The notes below the pieces were generated by a model, which searched no databases, was not told the origin of the DNA, and worked only from the letters and a program-made list of their open reading frames with translations. This document shows, one piece after another, positions 27,900-35,313 of a DNA stretch of 64,000 nucleotides; position 1 is the stretch's first letter, and the number at the start of each line of letters is the position of its first letter. Source of the DNA: Sporolactobacillus kofuensis (GTDB lineage: Bacteria; Bacillota; Bacilli; Bacillales; Sporolactobacillaceae); NCBI RefSeq assembly GCF_042660205.1, contig NZ_JBHSTQ010000011.1, positions 45,092 to 109,091 of the forward strand, read 5' to 3'. Both the position numbers and the translations under genes were made by a program.

Positions 27900-28062
27900 T
27901 ATAATATAATTAGAATAAAAGGTGCACATAATAAAACCGCCGATGGTTGCACATCGACGGTAAGGTAACAACAAACTGCTTCAAAGGCAGCTACCGCACC
28001 ATTATTGAAGTACACGAAATAATCCGCTTGGCTCGGGTAAAGTCATGGGCGGATTATTTTTT
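27900..28062 (+). ncRNA. Antisense antitoxin RNA of a type I toxin-antitoxin pair (RatA-like)
   Basis: A TATAAT pair (27900-27910) without a good -35 would start an RNA near 27917. It ends at a strong terminator: AATAATCCGC (28018-28027) pairs with GCGGATTATT (28049-28058), then six T. The terminator lies over the 3' end of the toxin ORF on the other strand. The 5' part folds into a hairpin around CCGCCGATG/CATCGACGG. Confidence 0.6.
27934..27961 (-). terminator. Probable terminator of the toxin mRNA
   Basis: On the minus strand ACCGTCGATG and CATCGGCGGT form a hairpin followed by TTTATTAT, about 95 bases past the toxin stop. The toxin and antitoxin RNAs would thus overlap by about 130 bases. 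Confidence 0.6.
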
Positions 28063-28137
28063 GTCTTTTGACGACACGATAATTAGCACAAGCACTGCAA
28101 ATTGGATCATTAGTGAACATGCCTCGTATGTCGTCAT
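28054..28137 (-). CDS. Holin-like type I toxin peptide, 27 residues
   Basis: The minus-strand ORF encodes MTTYEACSLMIQFAVLVLII and ends VSSKDKK: a short acidic start, one membrane helix, and a basic tail. This is the pattern of the putative holin-like toxin family related to TxpA, which damages the cell membrane when overproduced. It is preceded by a strong purine-rich site (AAGGGGGCGAGG) and an extended -10 TGGTAAAAT (28208-28200). The convergent antisense RNA with a terminator over its 3' end completes a type I toxin-antitoxin layout. The gene sits between two accessory genes. Confidence 0.75.
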   Translation of the reverse strand: MTTYEACSLMIQFAVLVLIIVSSKDKK

Positions 28138-28208
28138 TTGCCTCGCCCCCTTCAGAAAGGGAGATGCGGCGCCACCCATGAGCTTTTGTTGTCCTATTTA
28201 TTTTACCA

Positions 28209-28353
28209 TGAAATCTGGATAATTCAGCAGAATATCAGAACGTATATTCTCCTTTTTACAAAAATGAACAACACATGTGATGCTCGGCGCAGAAAGCGGT
28301 TTCTCATGTCGCCAAACAACCAGCATGAGCAGTCCAACCACCATCCACAAGTT
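28209..28353. other. Interval between toxin promoter and SIR2-like gene end
   Basis: No gene recognised. Confidence 0.3.
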
Positions 28354-29943
28354 TCACCACACCCGCATCATTTCTTCTACCTTACCCTCACTCACACGCC
28401 CGTTTTCCATAAAAACATGCGGAAATCCTGCTGCGTAGCCTCTTACATTTTCCTCACCAAAAATACCTGCGACACGATCGCGTGTGGCAGCGAGTCCGGA
28501 GTGGTTATGGATCCTGCAAAATTTTTTCAAATCTTCCCCATACATCCATTGGTCTTCCGCCTCTTTGTTAAAACCAATTATGGAGCATCTGACTTTATCC
28601 CCATCCATTTTCCGACGCGCGGAGAGCATGATTCGGTCAATAAAATCATCATTAGGCAGGGAATAGCCGGCAAAGATTAGATGTTTGGCGTTCTCGAGCG
28701 CCACTTTCATGTCGTTTTGAATTTCTTGAATAAATGAAGGCTGAATGAGCTTGAAATTGGTTTGTGTCGTGAATGCGGTGTGATGACTTTCCGTAATCGT
28801 TCCGCAATGCGTGCATTGAACAGCGTCGTAAATGCCTGATTCCATTGCCACTTTTTCTTCGCATGAACGCGGTATTTTTGGTGACAGCGATGGTAGGATC
28901 TGTGGTGGAAACAGACTGGATGAATCAATCCGCCATTCATTTCCTAAATAGAACGTGAGTTTTCCACATTTCGGGCATTGCCTGAACCCATGACAGCCAT
29001 GGGGAAAATAGAATTTTCCAATTCTGACCCGTCTTCCGGACATATATGTATCATCATTCAGCTGTTGAACCGCCGTTTCATTCATCGGAAACCACGCAGA
29101 TGGTGTCTGATCCTCGACTTTTCGTACCGCGATAAAATGGGCAAGATCATTGAACAGTTTCATGGGTTGTGACGGCGACCCGATATTCGGAGATCTGTGA
29201 TTCACTACATTGTGGGCATTGAAGATGAGCCATAGAAAGATCGGATCCCAGTTCATCGAAATCACCGCATAACTGAACAGATAAAAACGGCGATCATCAA
29301 AGGGAACCGTTCGATCTGCTCTTTGCACGCCTTCTTCCATCATCCGACGTGCAAGAGTCATGGCAAATTGATGATAGTGCTGGTACAACGATTTTGTTTT
29401 CGGATCTTGCAGAAGTTGTGCATAGCCGATCGCGTGTATTAATTGCGTCAGCATATCCAACGTGCGTCGTGCCGCAATCAATCGATCAAGCGTGATGAAC
29501 TGACCTTCTACATCAATCCCTTTCTGTACTTGAATATGCAGATCAAGTAAATTATACAAATCCTCAAGACTGAATGGGTGTCGCGGACAACGCTTGATCA
29601 CCAATTTCACAGCTTGCCAATCATAGAGCATTTGCAAGTGTTGTGCACGCGTTTTCGGAATTTTGAGGACGTTCATTGCTTCTTCTTCCTGATCGAAAAA
29701 CGTTGTATCAATCAGCTTGAGCAGTGCCCCCAACTCAGTTCGCACCTGTTCCTTGGCATCTGGAAATGCCTGCTCGACGGCACTCATTAAACTGTGCACA
29801 TCAGAATCCACTACTGCGGCCAGTGTCTGAAACAGTTGTCCCAATTCTTTCGTCGTTTTCATGTTCAGAGGTTTTGTTGCCCCTGCGCCCCAGAATATGA
29901 CTGTTTCCGGCCAGTATGGGTTGTACTTTGTATAACGGTTCAT
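28354..29943 (-). CDS. SIR2-like domain protein with zinc-ribbon cysteines
   Basis: A 529-residue protein with the landmarks of a SIR2-like (sirtuin-fold, NAD-binding) domain spread over its length. These are FWGAGATKP at 17-25 (the GAG motif), SMNWD at 229-233 (the N/D of the TTNYD element), FPHG at 313-316 (candidate catalytic His315), CPKC 323-326 and CTHC 377-380 (zinc ribbon), and FAGYSLPNDD at 424-433. Bacterial SIR2-like proteins of this kind often act as NAD-depleting anti-phage effectors, but some have other roles. Start ATG 29943; GAGGAG lies 10 bases upstream. It is monocistronic and not part of the flagellar operons. Substrate and partner are unknown. Confidence 0.75.
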   Translation of the reverse strand: MNRYTKYNPYWPETVIFWGAGATKPLNMKTTKELGQLFQTLAAVVDSDVHSLMSAVEQAFPDAKEQVRTELGALLKLIDTTFFDQEEEAMNVLKIPKTRAQHLQMLYDWQAVKLVIKRCPRHPFSLEDLYNLLDLHIQVQKGIDVEGQFITLDRLIAARRTLDMLTQLIHAIGYAQLLQDPKTKSLYQHYHQFAMTLARRMMEEGVQRADRTVPFDDRRFYLFSYAVISMNWDPIFLWLIFNAHNVVNHRSPNIGSPSQPMKLFNDLAHFIAVRKVEDQTPSAWFPMNETAVQQLNDDTYMSGRRVRIGKFYFPHGCHGFRQCPKCGKLTFYLGNEWRIDSSSLFPPQILPSLSPKIPRSCEEKVAMESGIYDAVQCTHCGTITESHHTAFTTQTNFKLIQPSFIQEIQNDMKVALENAKHLIFAGYSLPNDDFIDRIMLSARRKMDGDKVRCSIIGFNKEAEDQWMYGEDLKKFCRIHNHSGLAATRDRVAGIFGEENVRGYAAGFPHVFMENGRVSEGKVEEMMRVW

Positions 29944-30119
29944 GCGGGCAGTGCTCCTCACTACATGTCATATCTTAATTCTGCCCAAGTCATTCAGGAT
30001 CAGCCATCTCTCCTCATTTTTTCGTTTTAAATTTGTTCATCGTAAAAGTTCATGATTTGTGTTCATCACTACGTTATACTGTTAGGGTGACTAGAGACTA
30101 TGATCGCGAGGGGATCGCA

Positions 30120-30986
30120 ATGTATCAAGTGAAAGAATTTGATCAGCAAGGATTGCACTTTTATCGTTTAATGGATGAAACTTCATTTGTGGACGTCTGT
30201 CCGACGCGTGGTGGAATGGTCACTGCTTTTCATGTTGAGGGCGAAGACGTTCTTTTTATGAATGAAGAAACACTTTTTGACACCAATAAAAATGTGCGCG
30301 GCGGAATTCCTGTACTGTTTCCGATTGCGGGTCAACTGACGGACAAATCTTATTCGTGGAATGGCATCACTTACCCGATGGCCAATCATGGACTCGTCCG
30401 GACCCGCCCATGGCGCGTAATCAGTAATGTGCATGACTCCGTACATGCATCGTTGAAAATTGCTTTCCATAGTTCGGAAGTAACTCGAGCATCCTACCCA
30501 TTTACTTTTGAAGTTGAACTCACATATACCCTTCATGAAGGCATCCTGAGCATTGACCAGGTTGTCAATAATCGATCCGATCAGTCCATGCCGGTCGATC
30601 CAGGCTACCATCCCTATTTTAATAAGAAAGAAAAGACGCTTCATCTGACAAGTAAGGCAACCCAATACTTGGATTACAATGATCAGAAAATCAAGCCGTT
30701 TACCGGATCCATTGACATGACCGGACTGAAAGAATCGGTTGTGCTCTTCGATGCTGAAGAAACACAATTGGCATTTGATTTTAATGAAGATAAAAAAGTA
30801 GTGATCAATCAAGATCCGCTTTTTCGCTACACGGTGCTCTGGGTTGAAGGCGATCAGCCGTTTGTCTGCGTGGAGCCTTGGACAGCAATGACGAATGCTT
30901 TGAATGAAAATAAGGAGCAGTTGCTGCTTGTTAAACCTGGCGAGCCTTTGAATTTGAAGATGTCCATTCAGTTAGAAAAGCGTTAA
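30120..30986 (+). CDS. Aldose 1-epimerase family protein
   Basis: A 288-residue protein of the galactose-mutarotase-like fold, similar to the aldose-1-epimerase / YeaD-like group that interconverts sugar anomers. Visible landmarks are RGGIPVLFPIAGQL, ANHGLVRTRPW (His in the active-site region), DPGYHPYF and VCVEPWTA (Glu). The start ATG 30120 follows GAGGGGATCGC; an upstream in-frame extension of 29 codons has no ribosome binding site. Substrate is unknown. It stands alone between a SIR2-like gene and a convergent small gene. Confidence 0.85.
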   Translation: MYQVKEFDQQGLHFYRLMDETSFVDVCPTRGGMVTAFHVEGEDVLFMNEETLFDTNKNVRGGIPVLFPIAGQLTDKSYSWNGITYPMANHGLVRTRPWRVISNVHDSVHASLKIAFHSSEVTRASYPFTFEVELTYTLHEGILSIDQVVNNRSDQSMPVDPGYHPYFNKKEKTLHLTSKATQYLDYNDQKIKPFTGSIDMTGLKESVVLFDAEETQLAFDFNEDKKVVINQDPLFRYTVLWVEGDQPFVCVEPWTAMTNALNENKEQLLLVKPGEPLNLKMSIQLEKR

Positions 30987-30995
30987 TCACCACTC

Positions 30996-31032
30996 AAAAA
31001 GGGGTGCCCTCACGATTTCGAGGACTCCCCTT
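30996..31032. terminator. Bidirectional terminator between convergent genes
   Basis: GGGG...CCTC pairs with GAGG...CCCC across an internal loop; one side is flanked by TTCTTCTC and the other, on the minus strand, by TTTTT. Confidence 0.7.
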
Positions 31033-31044
31033 CTTCTCTAAAAT

Positions 31045-31383
31045 TTAGCTGATGCGGCGATTTTGCTCACGAAGTTTACCGAGCTCTGCTTCGAGTTCCA
31101 GTCTCCGTTGCTTTAACGCATAGAGTTCATTCGTAATCGATTCTGTCAGTTGAACATTGCGCTGGCGCAGTTGTTTGTACAAGTCTAAGATTCGTCGATT
31201 AACGTACGACATCTGTATACGGAGATCACTTTCTCTTTGTCGGTCGCGTTCCGCCGACTCCTTGAGAAAAGCCGCCAAATTGTTTTTGATTTCATTTTGC
31301 CATTCGTCATCTTGCAATTTCTCAGCGAAGAGGTACAGGTCCAGATAGTCATCGATTTTTGCTTCTTTTGGATGATTCATCAT
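31045..31383 (-). CDS. Unrecognised 112-residue coiled-coil protein
   Basis: Highly charged, no membrane segment. An N-terminal helical part (DDYLDLYLFAEKLQDDEW) is followed by a long heptad-like coiled coil to the C terminus (LELEAELGKLREQNRR). GGGAGGG precedes the first of two ATG codons. Codon use is like its neighbours, so the gene looks real. I do not recognise the family. A structural or chaperone-like role would fit its shape but nothing supports it directly. Confidence 0.75.
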   Translation of the reverse strand: MMNHPKEAKIDDYLDLYLFAEKLQDDEWQNEIKNNLAAFLKESAERDRQRESDLRIQMSYVNRRILDLYKQLRQRNVQLTESITNELYALKQRRLELEAELGKLREQNRRIS

Positions 31384-31505
31384 GTGTAGCCCTCCCTTTA
31401 TCTATCAATACTCACTGTCCAAACTACAGGTTTACTCAGCTCACTTAAAAATGTGTTTTGTCCATTTTATTAAAAAATGAAAAAATTGTTACACTTTCTT
31501 ATCAT

Positions 31506-31661
31506 TCAAAAGAAAGTTCTGCCAAGCACTTCTACATAAGCATCGATGCGCATTGCCTCATCCACCTGACCAATTGCCTGCTTGCTAATTTTTCTTATTT
31601 TATCTTGAAGCTTATGATCTGTCAAAATATTTATCTGGAAATCTCTGAATTTCCTGATCAT
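31506..31661 (-). CDS. Unrecognised 51-residue protein
   Basis: A short minus-strand ORF starting MIRKFRDFQINILTDHKLQD and ending VEVLGRTFF, with GAGGGG six bases before its ATG. The product is basic and helical with regular hydrophobic spacing, which makes a chance frame less likely. A weak hairpin and T-run follow the stop. It lies in the gap between the PilZ gene and the coiled-coil gene. Family unknown. Confidence 0.5.
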   Translation of the reverse strand: MIRKFRDFQINILTDHKLQDKIRKISKQAIGQVDEAMRIDAYVEVLGRTFF

Positions 31662-31769
31662 GCTCTTCCCCTCAAGCTGGATGCGTCACCGAGCATCGAA
31701 GCGTTGTTTCTCCCTTATTTATTCCTTTCCTAGTTACAAAATCGTTTTAATGGTGCCGGTAAAAAAGAA

Positions 31770-31801
31770 AACACGTATCGACGAGACTTTCGAATACGTG
31801 T
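31770..31801 (-). terminator. Terminator of the PilZ gene
   Basis: ACACGTAT and ATACGTGT form an 8-bp stem; on the minus strand it is followed by TTTCTTTTTT. Confidence 0.7.
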
Positions 31802-31943
31802 CAACCCTTTATCTATTCACTTACATCCGGAAAACTTCACTTTATCGCGGTTTTTGATGAGATTGCTTTTCTTGATAACTCTTTCTGATTCATATAGGAC
31901 TGGATTTCTGTTTCATCTTTCGCAGTCAGTTGAACAAATTGGA

Positions 31944-32408
31944 TTAATTAATTGTACGTCTCCCGTGCTTCACTTCTTTACGAGTGACCATACCCTTAAC
32001 ATGGATCATCGTGCCATCTTCTTTGGCAAAAGAAAGCGCAAAATAAACTTCTTTCTTCACCGGAAAGTCGATCGTGCATTTAATTTTCATGCCGCCAACA
32101 CTGAGATCGAGCATTTCCACATCAAACGACTTATTATTCAATTTTTGTAACGTATGCTCGCCAAAGTCAATCACACGAATCGTACACTTTTCACCGGATA
32201 GCTTAATCCGATGATGTTTACGCCTTTCTATCGGTTCTTTATCGGCAATTAATTTTTGATTGCTCGATAGCTTTTTCTTGAGCCTCATGATGGTTATGCG
32301 GTCTTTATACATGATCCTCCGATAATGAAGAATGAATAAGGAAAGCACAATCAGCACAAACAACATTTCAATACCTGCACCAAGAGCTAAGATTGTATAA
32401 CGAGACAT
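31944..32408 (-). CDS. Membrane-anchored PilZ domain protein (c-di-GMP receptor)
   Basis: A 154-residue protein with one N-terminal membrane helix (about 6-28), a short charged linker, and a PilZ domain from about 60. Both c-di-GMP-binding motifs are present: R63xxxR67 (RRKHHR) and DLSVGG at 101-106 (DxSxxG). It should therefore sense c-di-GMP at the membrane. It differs from the two-domain YcgR/YpfA brake in having a membrane anchor instead of a YcgR-N domain. GAGGTGATCAC precedes the ATG. A class I c-di-GMP riboswitch lies about 215 bases upstream on the same strand, so ligand appears to control both expression and activity. Confidence 0.88.
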   Translation of the reverse strand: MSRYTILALGAGIEMLFVLIVLSLFILHYRRIMYKDRITIMRLKKKLSSNQKLIADKEPIERRKHHRIKLSGEKCTIRVIDFGEHTLQKLNNKSFDVEMLDLSVGGMKIKCTIDFPVKKEVYFALSFAKEDGTMIHVKGMVTRKEVKHGRRTIN

Positions 32409-32621
32409 TAGTGATCACCTCACAGATTGTAAAATGACGTTGTACGAAAGAGTGCCTCATAACCTTCGAACATCTGTGTCTCTACATTTATGATCGGTTG
32501 AAAATGATGAAAAAAATTTTCATTTCTAAGAAAATGAAATAACCACATTTTTTTCGCCTCTTTATTTGATCAAAACGGCGCACCAAAAACATGGAAGATT
32601 TCAAGTTGCTTCATCCATTTC
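32409..32621 (-). promoter_or_regulatory. Leader between c-di-GMP riboswitch and PilZ gene
   Basis: Probable expression platform. Immediately after the aptamer, GTTGC can pair with GCAAC 13 bases on, competing with the aptamer's P1. A following imperfect stem (ATGG-AAG with CTTCCAT) ends in GTTTTT and may be a terminator. Which state is ON cannot be read with confidence. Confidence 0.4.
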
Positions 32622-32691
32622 GGCAACTCGGCGGCCATAGCATTTGCCTTAGGCCCGTAGTTTTGCGGCCCTATTTTTCAATAGGTGTGCC
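32622..32691 (-). ncRNA. Class I c-di-GMP riboswitch (GEMM-I aptamer)
   Basis: On the minus strand P1 pairs GGCA with TGCC. One arm is CCTATT-GAAA-AATAGG, a GNRA tetraloop hairpin, followed by CCGCAAAAC. The other arm carries CCTAAG...TATGG, the 11-nucleotide tetraloop receptor, and closes with GGCCGCCGAG. This order and the GAAA loop/receptor pair are diagnostic of GEMM-I. The next gene downstream on the same strand encodes a PilZ protein. Confidence 0.9.
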
Positions 32692-33046
32692 ATTTCGATT
32701 GGTTTTGTATTGGTTATTTTGTCACAACTCATACAATTAATCAATGCCATTTGACCTATTTTTACCAGTTGATAACATTATTCAATCAAAAGTTGACATT
32801 CCAGTGGTAAAACTTACATCTTTCATTGAATATCCCCTTTTAGCGCTATGATGAAGGGAAATCAAAAATACTGGGCAAAAAACACTCAGTCCTTATTTTT
32901 ACATCAATTCTGCTTCGATCGCTCGCTTGCCGCAGGCGCACTGCGAGCCTCCTCAAACAATCAAAAATCTGCGGGGTCTCGCCAGCACCTGATCCCGCAG
33001 GCGTCTCGCGTCTTCGCTACATTCTTAAGCAAAGAATTTATGTCAT
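32692..33046. other. Interval between riboswitch and csrA terminator
   Basis: Must hold the riboswitch promoter (minus strand), which I could not place with confidence, and contains dispersed repeat copy 3. No gene seen. Confidence 0.45.
32872..33025 (+). repeat. Dispersed GC-rich intergenic repeat, copy 3
   Basis: The least decayed copy: CTCGCTTGCC, CTGCGAGCCTCCTCA, AAATCTGCGGGGTCTCGCC, then CCCGCAGGCGTCTCGCGTC. CTGCGGGG and CCCGCAG are complementary, giving a hairpin. Copies 1, 2, 4, 5 and 6 keep the same block order. Confidence 0.8.
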
Positions 33047-33075
33047 CAAAAAAAACACGGTTTCCCGTGTCGCTA
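33047..33075 (-). terminator. Terminator of the flgM-to-csrA flagellar operon
   Basis: ACACGG-GAAA-CCGTGT hairpin on the minus strand followed by eight T, directly after the csrA stop. Confidence 0.85.
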
Positions 33076-33315
33076 TCATTTCTTTTCCCTTTTCATGGCT
33101 TTCAGTTCTGAAATTAACTCTTCTGAGAGATCGGCTTGCGTTGCCTGACTATTTTCCTTCTGAATGGCCTCATAGATTTCCGCTCGGTTCACGTCAATGT
33201 CACGTGGTGCCGAAATACCCAATTTAATCTGATCACCGGCAATGCCAACAATTTTCACTTCAATATCATCGCCGATGCGAATCGCTTCACCAAGTTTTCG
33301 TGTCAAGATCAGCAT
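33076..33315 (-). CDS. csrA: Carbon storage regulator CsrA
   Basis: An RNA-binding dimer that blocks translation of hag by binding GGA sites in its leader. The 79-residue protein has the canonical start MLILTRKLGEAIRIGDDIEV, GISAPRDIDVNRAEIY for the RNA-binding edge, and a longer lysine-rich tail than E. coli CsrA. ATG 33315 was chosen over an 11-codon extension without a ribosome binding site. It starts four bases after the fliW stop, so the regulator and its antagonist are made together. Confidence 0.96.
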   Translation of the reverse strand: MLILTRKLGEAIRIGDDIEVKIVGIAGDQIKLGISAPRDIDVNRAEIYEAIQKENSQATQADLSEELISELKAMKREKK

Positions 33316-33319
33316 CTGG

Positions 33320-33757
33320 TCACGCCCTCTCTTCTGACGAGGTCGCAACTAGGCGCTCTCGAAGCGAGTATCGGGAATGATCCGGAATATATTGCTTACC
33401 GAGTTGCTCACGCCCATTGATGATAATCGGCGCCTTGAGATTTGCTGTCGATTGGGAAAATGGCTTTCGCACGCTGACAATAACCCAAATAGCAACGTCC
33501 TGCTCAGATTGAATCGCCAATTGTTGAACCAAATGGTCAGGAAGATCGATGCTGTACTCTTCGAAATAGAGAAAAGGAGAAGTCACGATAAAAGCAACAT
33601 CCGCATCATCAAGAGATTGCAGGATCGAGAAAGCTTCGCCAAAAGGTTGGAGGATAAAGCGCTTGTCATGAGCAAAACCGGGAATTCCGGATGAAAAAGA
33701 AATAATTTCATTTTCATTGATCTCTTGTTCGCCGTAATACTTTGTTTTTATCTTCAT
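33320..33757 (-). CDS. fliW: Flagellar assembly factor FliW
   Basis: FliW binds CsrA and relieves hag repression; flagellin competes for FliW, closing a feedback loop. The 145-residue protein contains FSSGIPGFAHDKRFIL and ANLKAPIIIN, both characteristic. ATG 33757 (MKIKTKYYGEQEI) was chosen with a GAAAGGAT site; an earlier in-frame start is less likely. It sits between yviE and csrA as in B. subtilis. Confidence 0.95.
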   Translation of the reverse strand: MKIKTKYYGEQEINENEIISFSSGIPGFAHDKRFILQPFGEAFSILQSLDDADVAFIVTSPFLYFEEYSIDLPDHLVQQLAIQSEQDVAIWVIVSVRKPFSQSTANLKAPIIINGREQLGKQYIPDHSRYSLRERLVATSSEERA

Positions 33758-33764
33758 GATTCTC

Positions 33765-34358
33765 TTATCCTTTCTCATCAACAAACATGCCGACAGCTTG
33801 AATAGCCAAAGAAGGGTATTGCTGCATAGATATTGTGACTTGCCCCGGTTGATACGTCAATTGGGGTGCATTCACTTTTGCTTGGATCACCGGTGCATGC
33901 GTTTGCCAGTCGACCTGCAATTGTGCTGGCGTCACGTCGTAACTCACCGCTTGAGATGCGGGCGTACTGCCGGTATCATAATGTGTACCGATTACCGCTC
34001 TTTCAACGCTCTCCGCAGCTTGTTTCGCGAAGAGATTTCGCCCCTTATTCTTCTCAATATGTAAAAGTTCGTCCCCTTCTTGGGCATGACGAACAATGCC
34101 ATCCAAAACTGCTTGCTTTCCCGCTTGTGCTGCGTCGCGAATACGAACAAATACCGATTTCAAATCCATGTTATGCCAACCTGCCGATTGATCGATCTTC
34201 ACTTGAGCAGGTGTGCGTTCAATCGACATTGTTGCTTTTGGCTGCTCAATCGATTGATCCGCTTTCGGTTGGCTTATGGTTTGGACAGCATTTTGTGTAC
34301 TGATCGCAATTTTGCCAAATGTTTGATGCATCTCAAGATGAGGGATTGTACTCGCCAT
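33765..34358 (-). CDS. yviE: YviE-like flagellar-operon protein
   Basis: A soluble protein of about 197 residues in the position of yviE, with the family's repeated hydrophobic segments alternating with proline (ERTPAQVKIDQSAGWHNMDL; VTPAQLQVDWQTHAP). Function is unknown. Start is uncertain: ATG 34358 or ATG 34364, both close behind a GGTGAT site. It lies between flgL and fliW with seven bases to fliW. Confidence 0.8.
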   Translation of the reverse strand: MASTIPHLEMHQTFGKIAISTQNAVQTISQPKADQSIEQPKATMSIERTPAQVKIDQSAGWHNMDLKSVFVRIRDAAQAGKQAVLDGIVRHAQEGDELLHIEKNKGRNLFAKQAAESVERAVIGTHYDTGSTPASQAVSYDVTPAQLQVDWQTHAPVIQAKVNAPQLTYQPGQVTISMQQYPSLAIQAVGMFVDEKG

Positions 34359-34410
34359 GATCATCACCACATATTTCTAAAAAATGCCATAATACTAAAG
34401 TTCATGAGGA

Positions 34411-35307
34411 TTATTTCAAAAAGTCAACAAGAGAAGTCTGAATGATTTTCGCTCCGACCGAGAGTGAGGCATTATAGACATTCTGCTGCTCATTCAATTT
34501 TACGATTGTTTCCGCGTAGTCAGCGTCTTCATTGCTGGACATGACTTGTGTAGCCACTGTCTTTTGCTCATCCAACCGGTTCTTGACCATATCAATACGA
34601 TTGGTCTTTGCACCAAGATCAGCTTGAGCACTGCTTACTTCATCTAAATGGGTATCAAGTTTTCCAAGGTAGTCACTGATGTCTTGTCCTGTTGCCGTAC
34701 CGCCATTCAAAGCATTCTTCAAATCATTTAAATCACTGAACAGTGAGGACGTGAACACTTGATTCGGATTCACATTAATTGCCATTGAGATGCCATCATT
34801 AACCGCAACGGAAAAGTTTGGATTATCAAGCGCGGTTTGATTAATGGTCACTGTTCCATCTGAAGCTTGAGTCAGAAGCGGGTTTGCGGAATCACTGCCG
34901 CTAAAAATATACTGTCCGCCCACTTGCGTGTTCCCTAATGTGACCAGTTGCTGCGTCAATTGATCCACTTCTACACCTATAGCTTTTCGCTGATCGGCTG
35001 TGTATGTATCTGTGCTTCCTTCTGTTGTCAGCTCACGGATACGTTGAAGTACATCATCCACTTGCGAGAGTGAATCATCTGAGCTATCAAGCCATTTATA
35101 AGCGTTGGTCACGTTCTTTTGATATTGCTCAACATGACTAACATCCGTACGGTAAGCAATTCCCATTGTTGCGACAACCGGATCCTGGGAAGGACGGGTG
35201 ATTTTCTTTCCTGATGCCAATTGATCCTGATAATCCGCTATTTTGCTATAGCCACCGGAAATATTCTGCAGAACATTATTGGTCATCATGCCTTGTGTAA
35301 TCCGCAT
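34411..35307 (-). CDS. flgL: Flagellar hook-filament junction protein FlgL
   Basis: Links the hook to the flagellin filament together with FlgK. The 298-residue protein begins MRITQGMMTNNVLQNISGGY with the flagellin-like N-terminal helix (QLASGKKITRPSQDP) and ends in the flagellin-like C-terminal helix (IVKLNEQQNVYNASLSVGAK). Six bases separate it from flgK. Confidence 0.95.
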   Translation of the reverse strand: MRITQGMMTNNVLQNISGGYSKIADYQDQLASGKKITRPSQDPVVATMGIAYRTDVSHVEQYQKNVTNAYKWLDSSDDSLSQVDDVLQRIRELTTEGSTDTYTADQRKAIGVEVDQLTQQLVTLGNTQVGGQYIFSGSDSANPLLTQASDGTVTINQTALDNPNFSVAVNDGISMAINVNPNQVFTSSLFSDLNDLKNALNGGTATGQDISDYLGKLDTHLDEVSSAQADLGAKTNRIDMVKNRLDEQKTVATQVMSSNEDADYAETIVKLNEQQNVYNASLSVGAKIIQTSLVDFLK

Positions 35308-35313
35308 TATTTA

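Noticed and set aside
26900..29943. Prophage or transposon carrying the accessory genes
   Set aside because: No integrase, transposase, attachment repeats or phage structural genes were seen; the region looks like individual insertions.
31458..31733. A 91-codon plus-strand frame
   Set aside because: TTG start without a ribosome binding site, and antisense to a better-supported 51-residue ORF.
32700..32815. A sixth array of about 21-bp units upstream of the c-di-GMP riboswitch
   Set aside because: TTGTCA, TTGACC, TTGATA and TTGACA recur, but at irregular spacing (18-34 bases); consistent with chance in A/T-rich DNA.
32848..33111. An 87-codon plus-strand frame
   Set aside because: Runs through the dispersed repeat and csrA terminator; no ribosome binding site.
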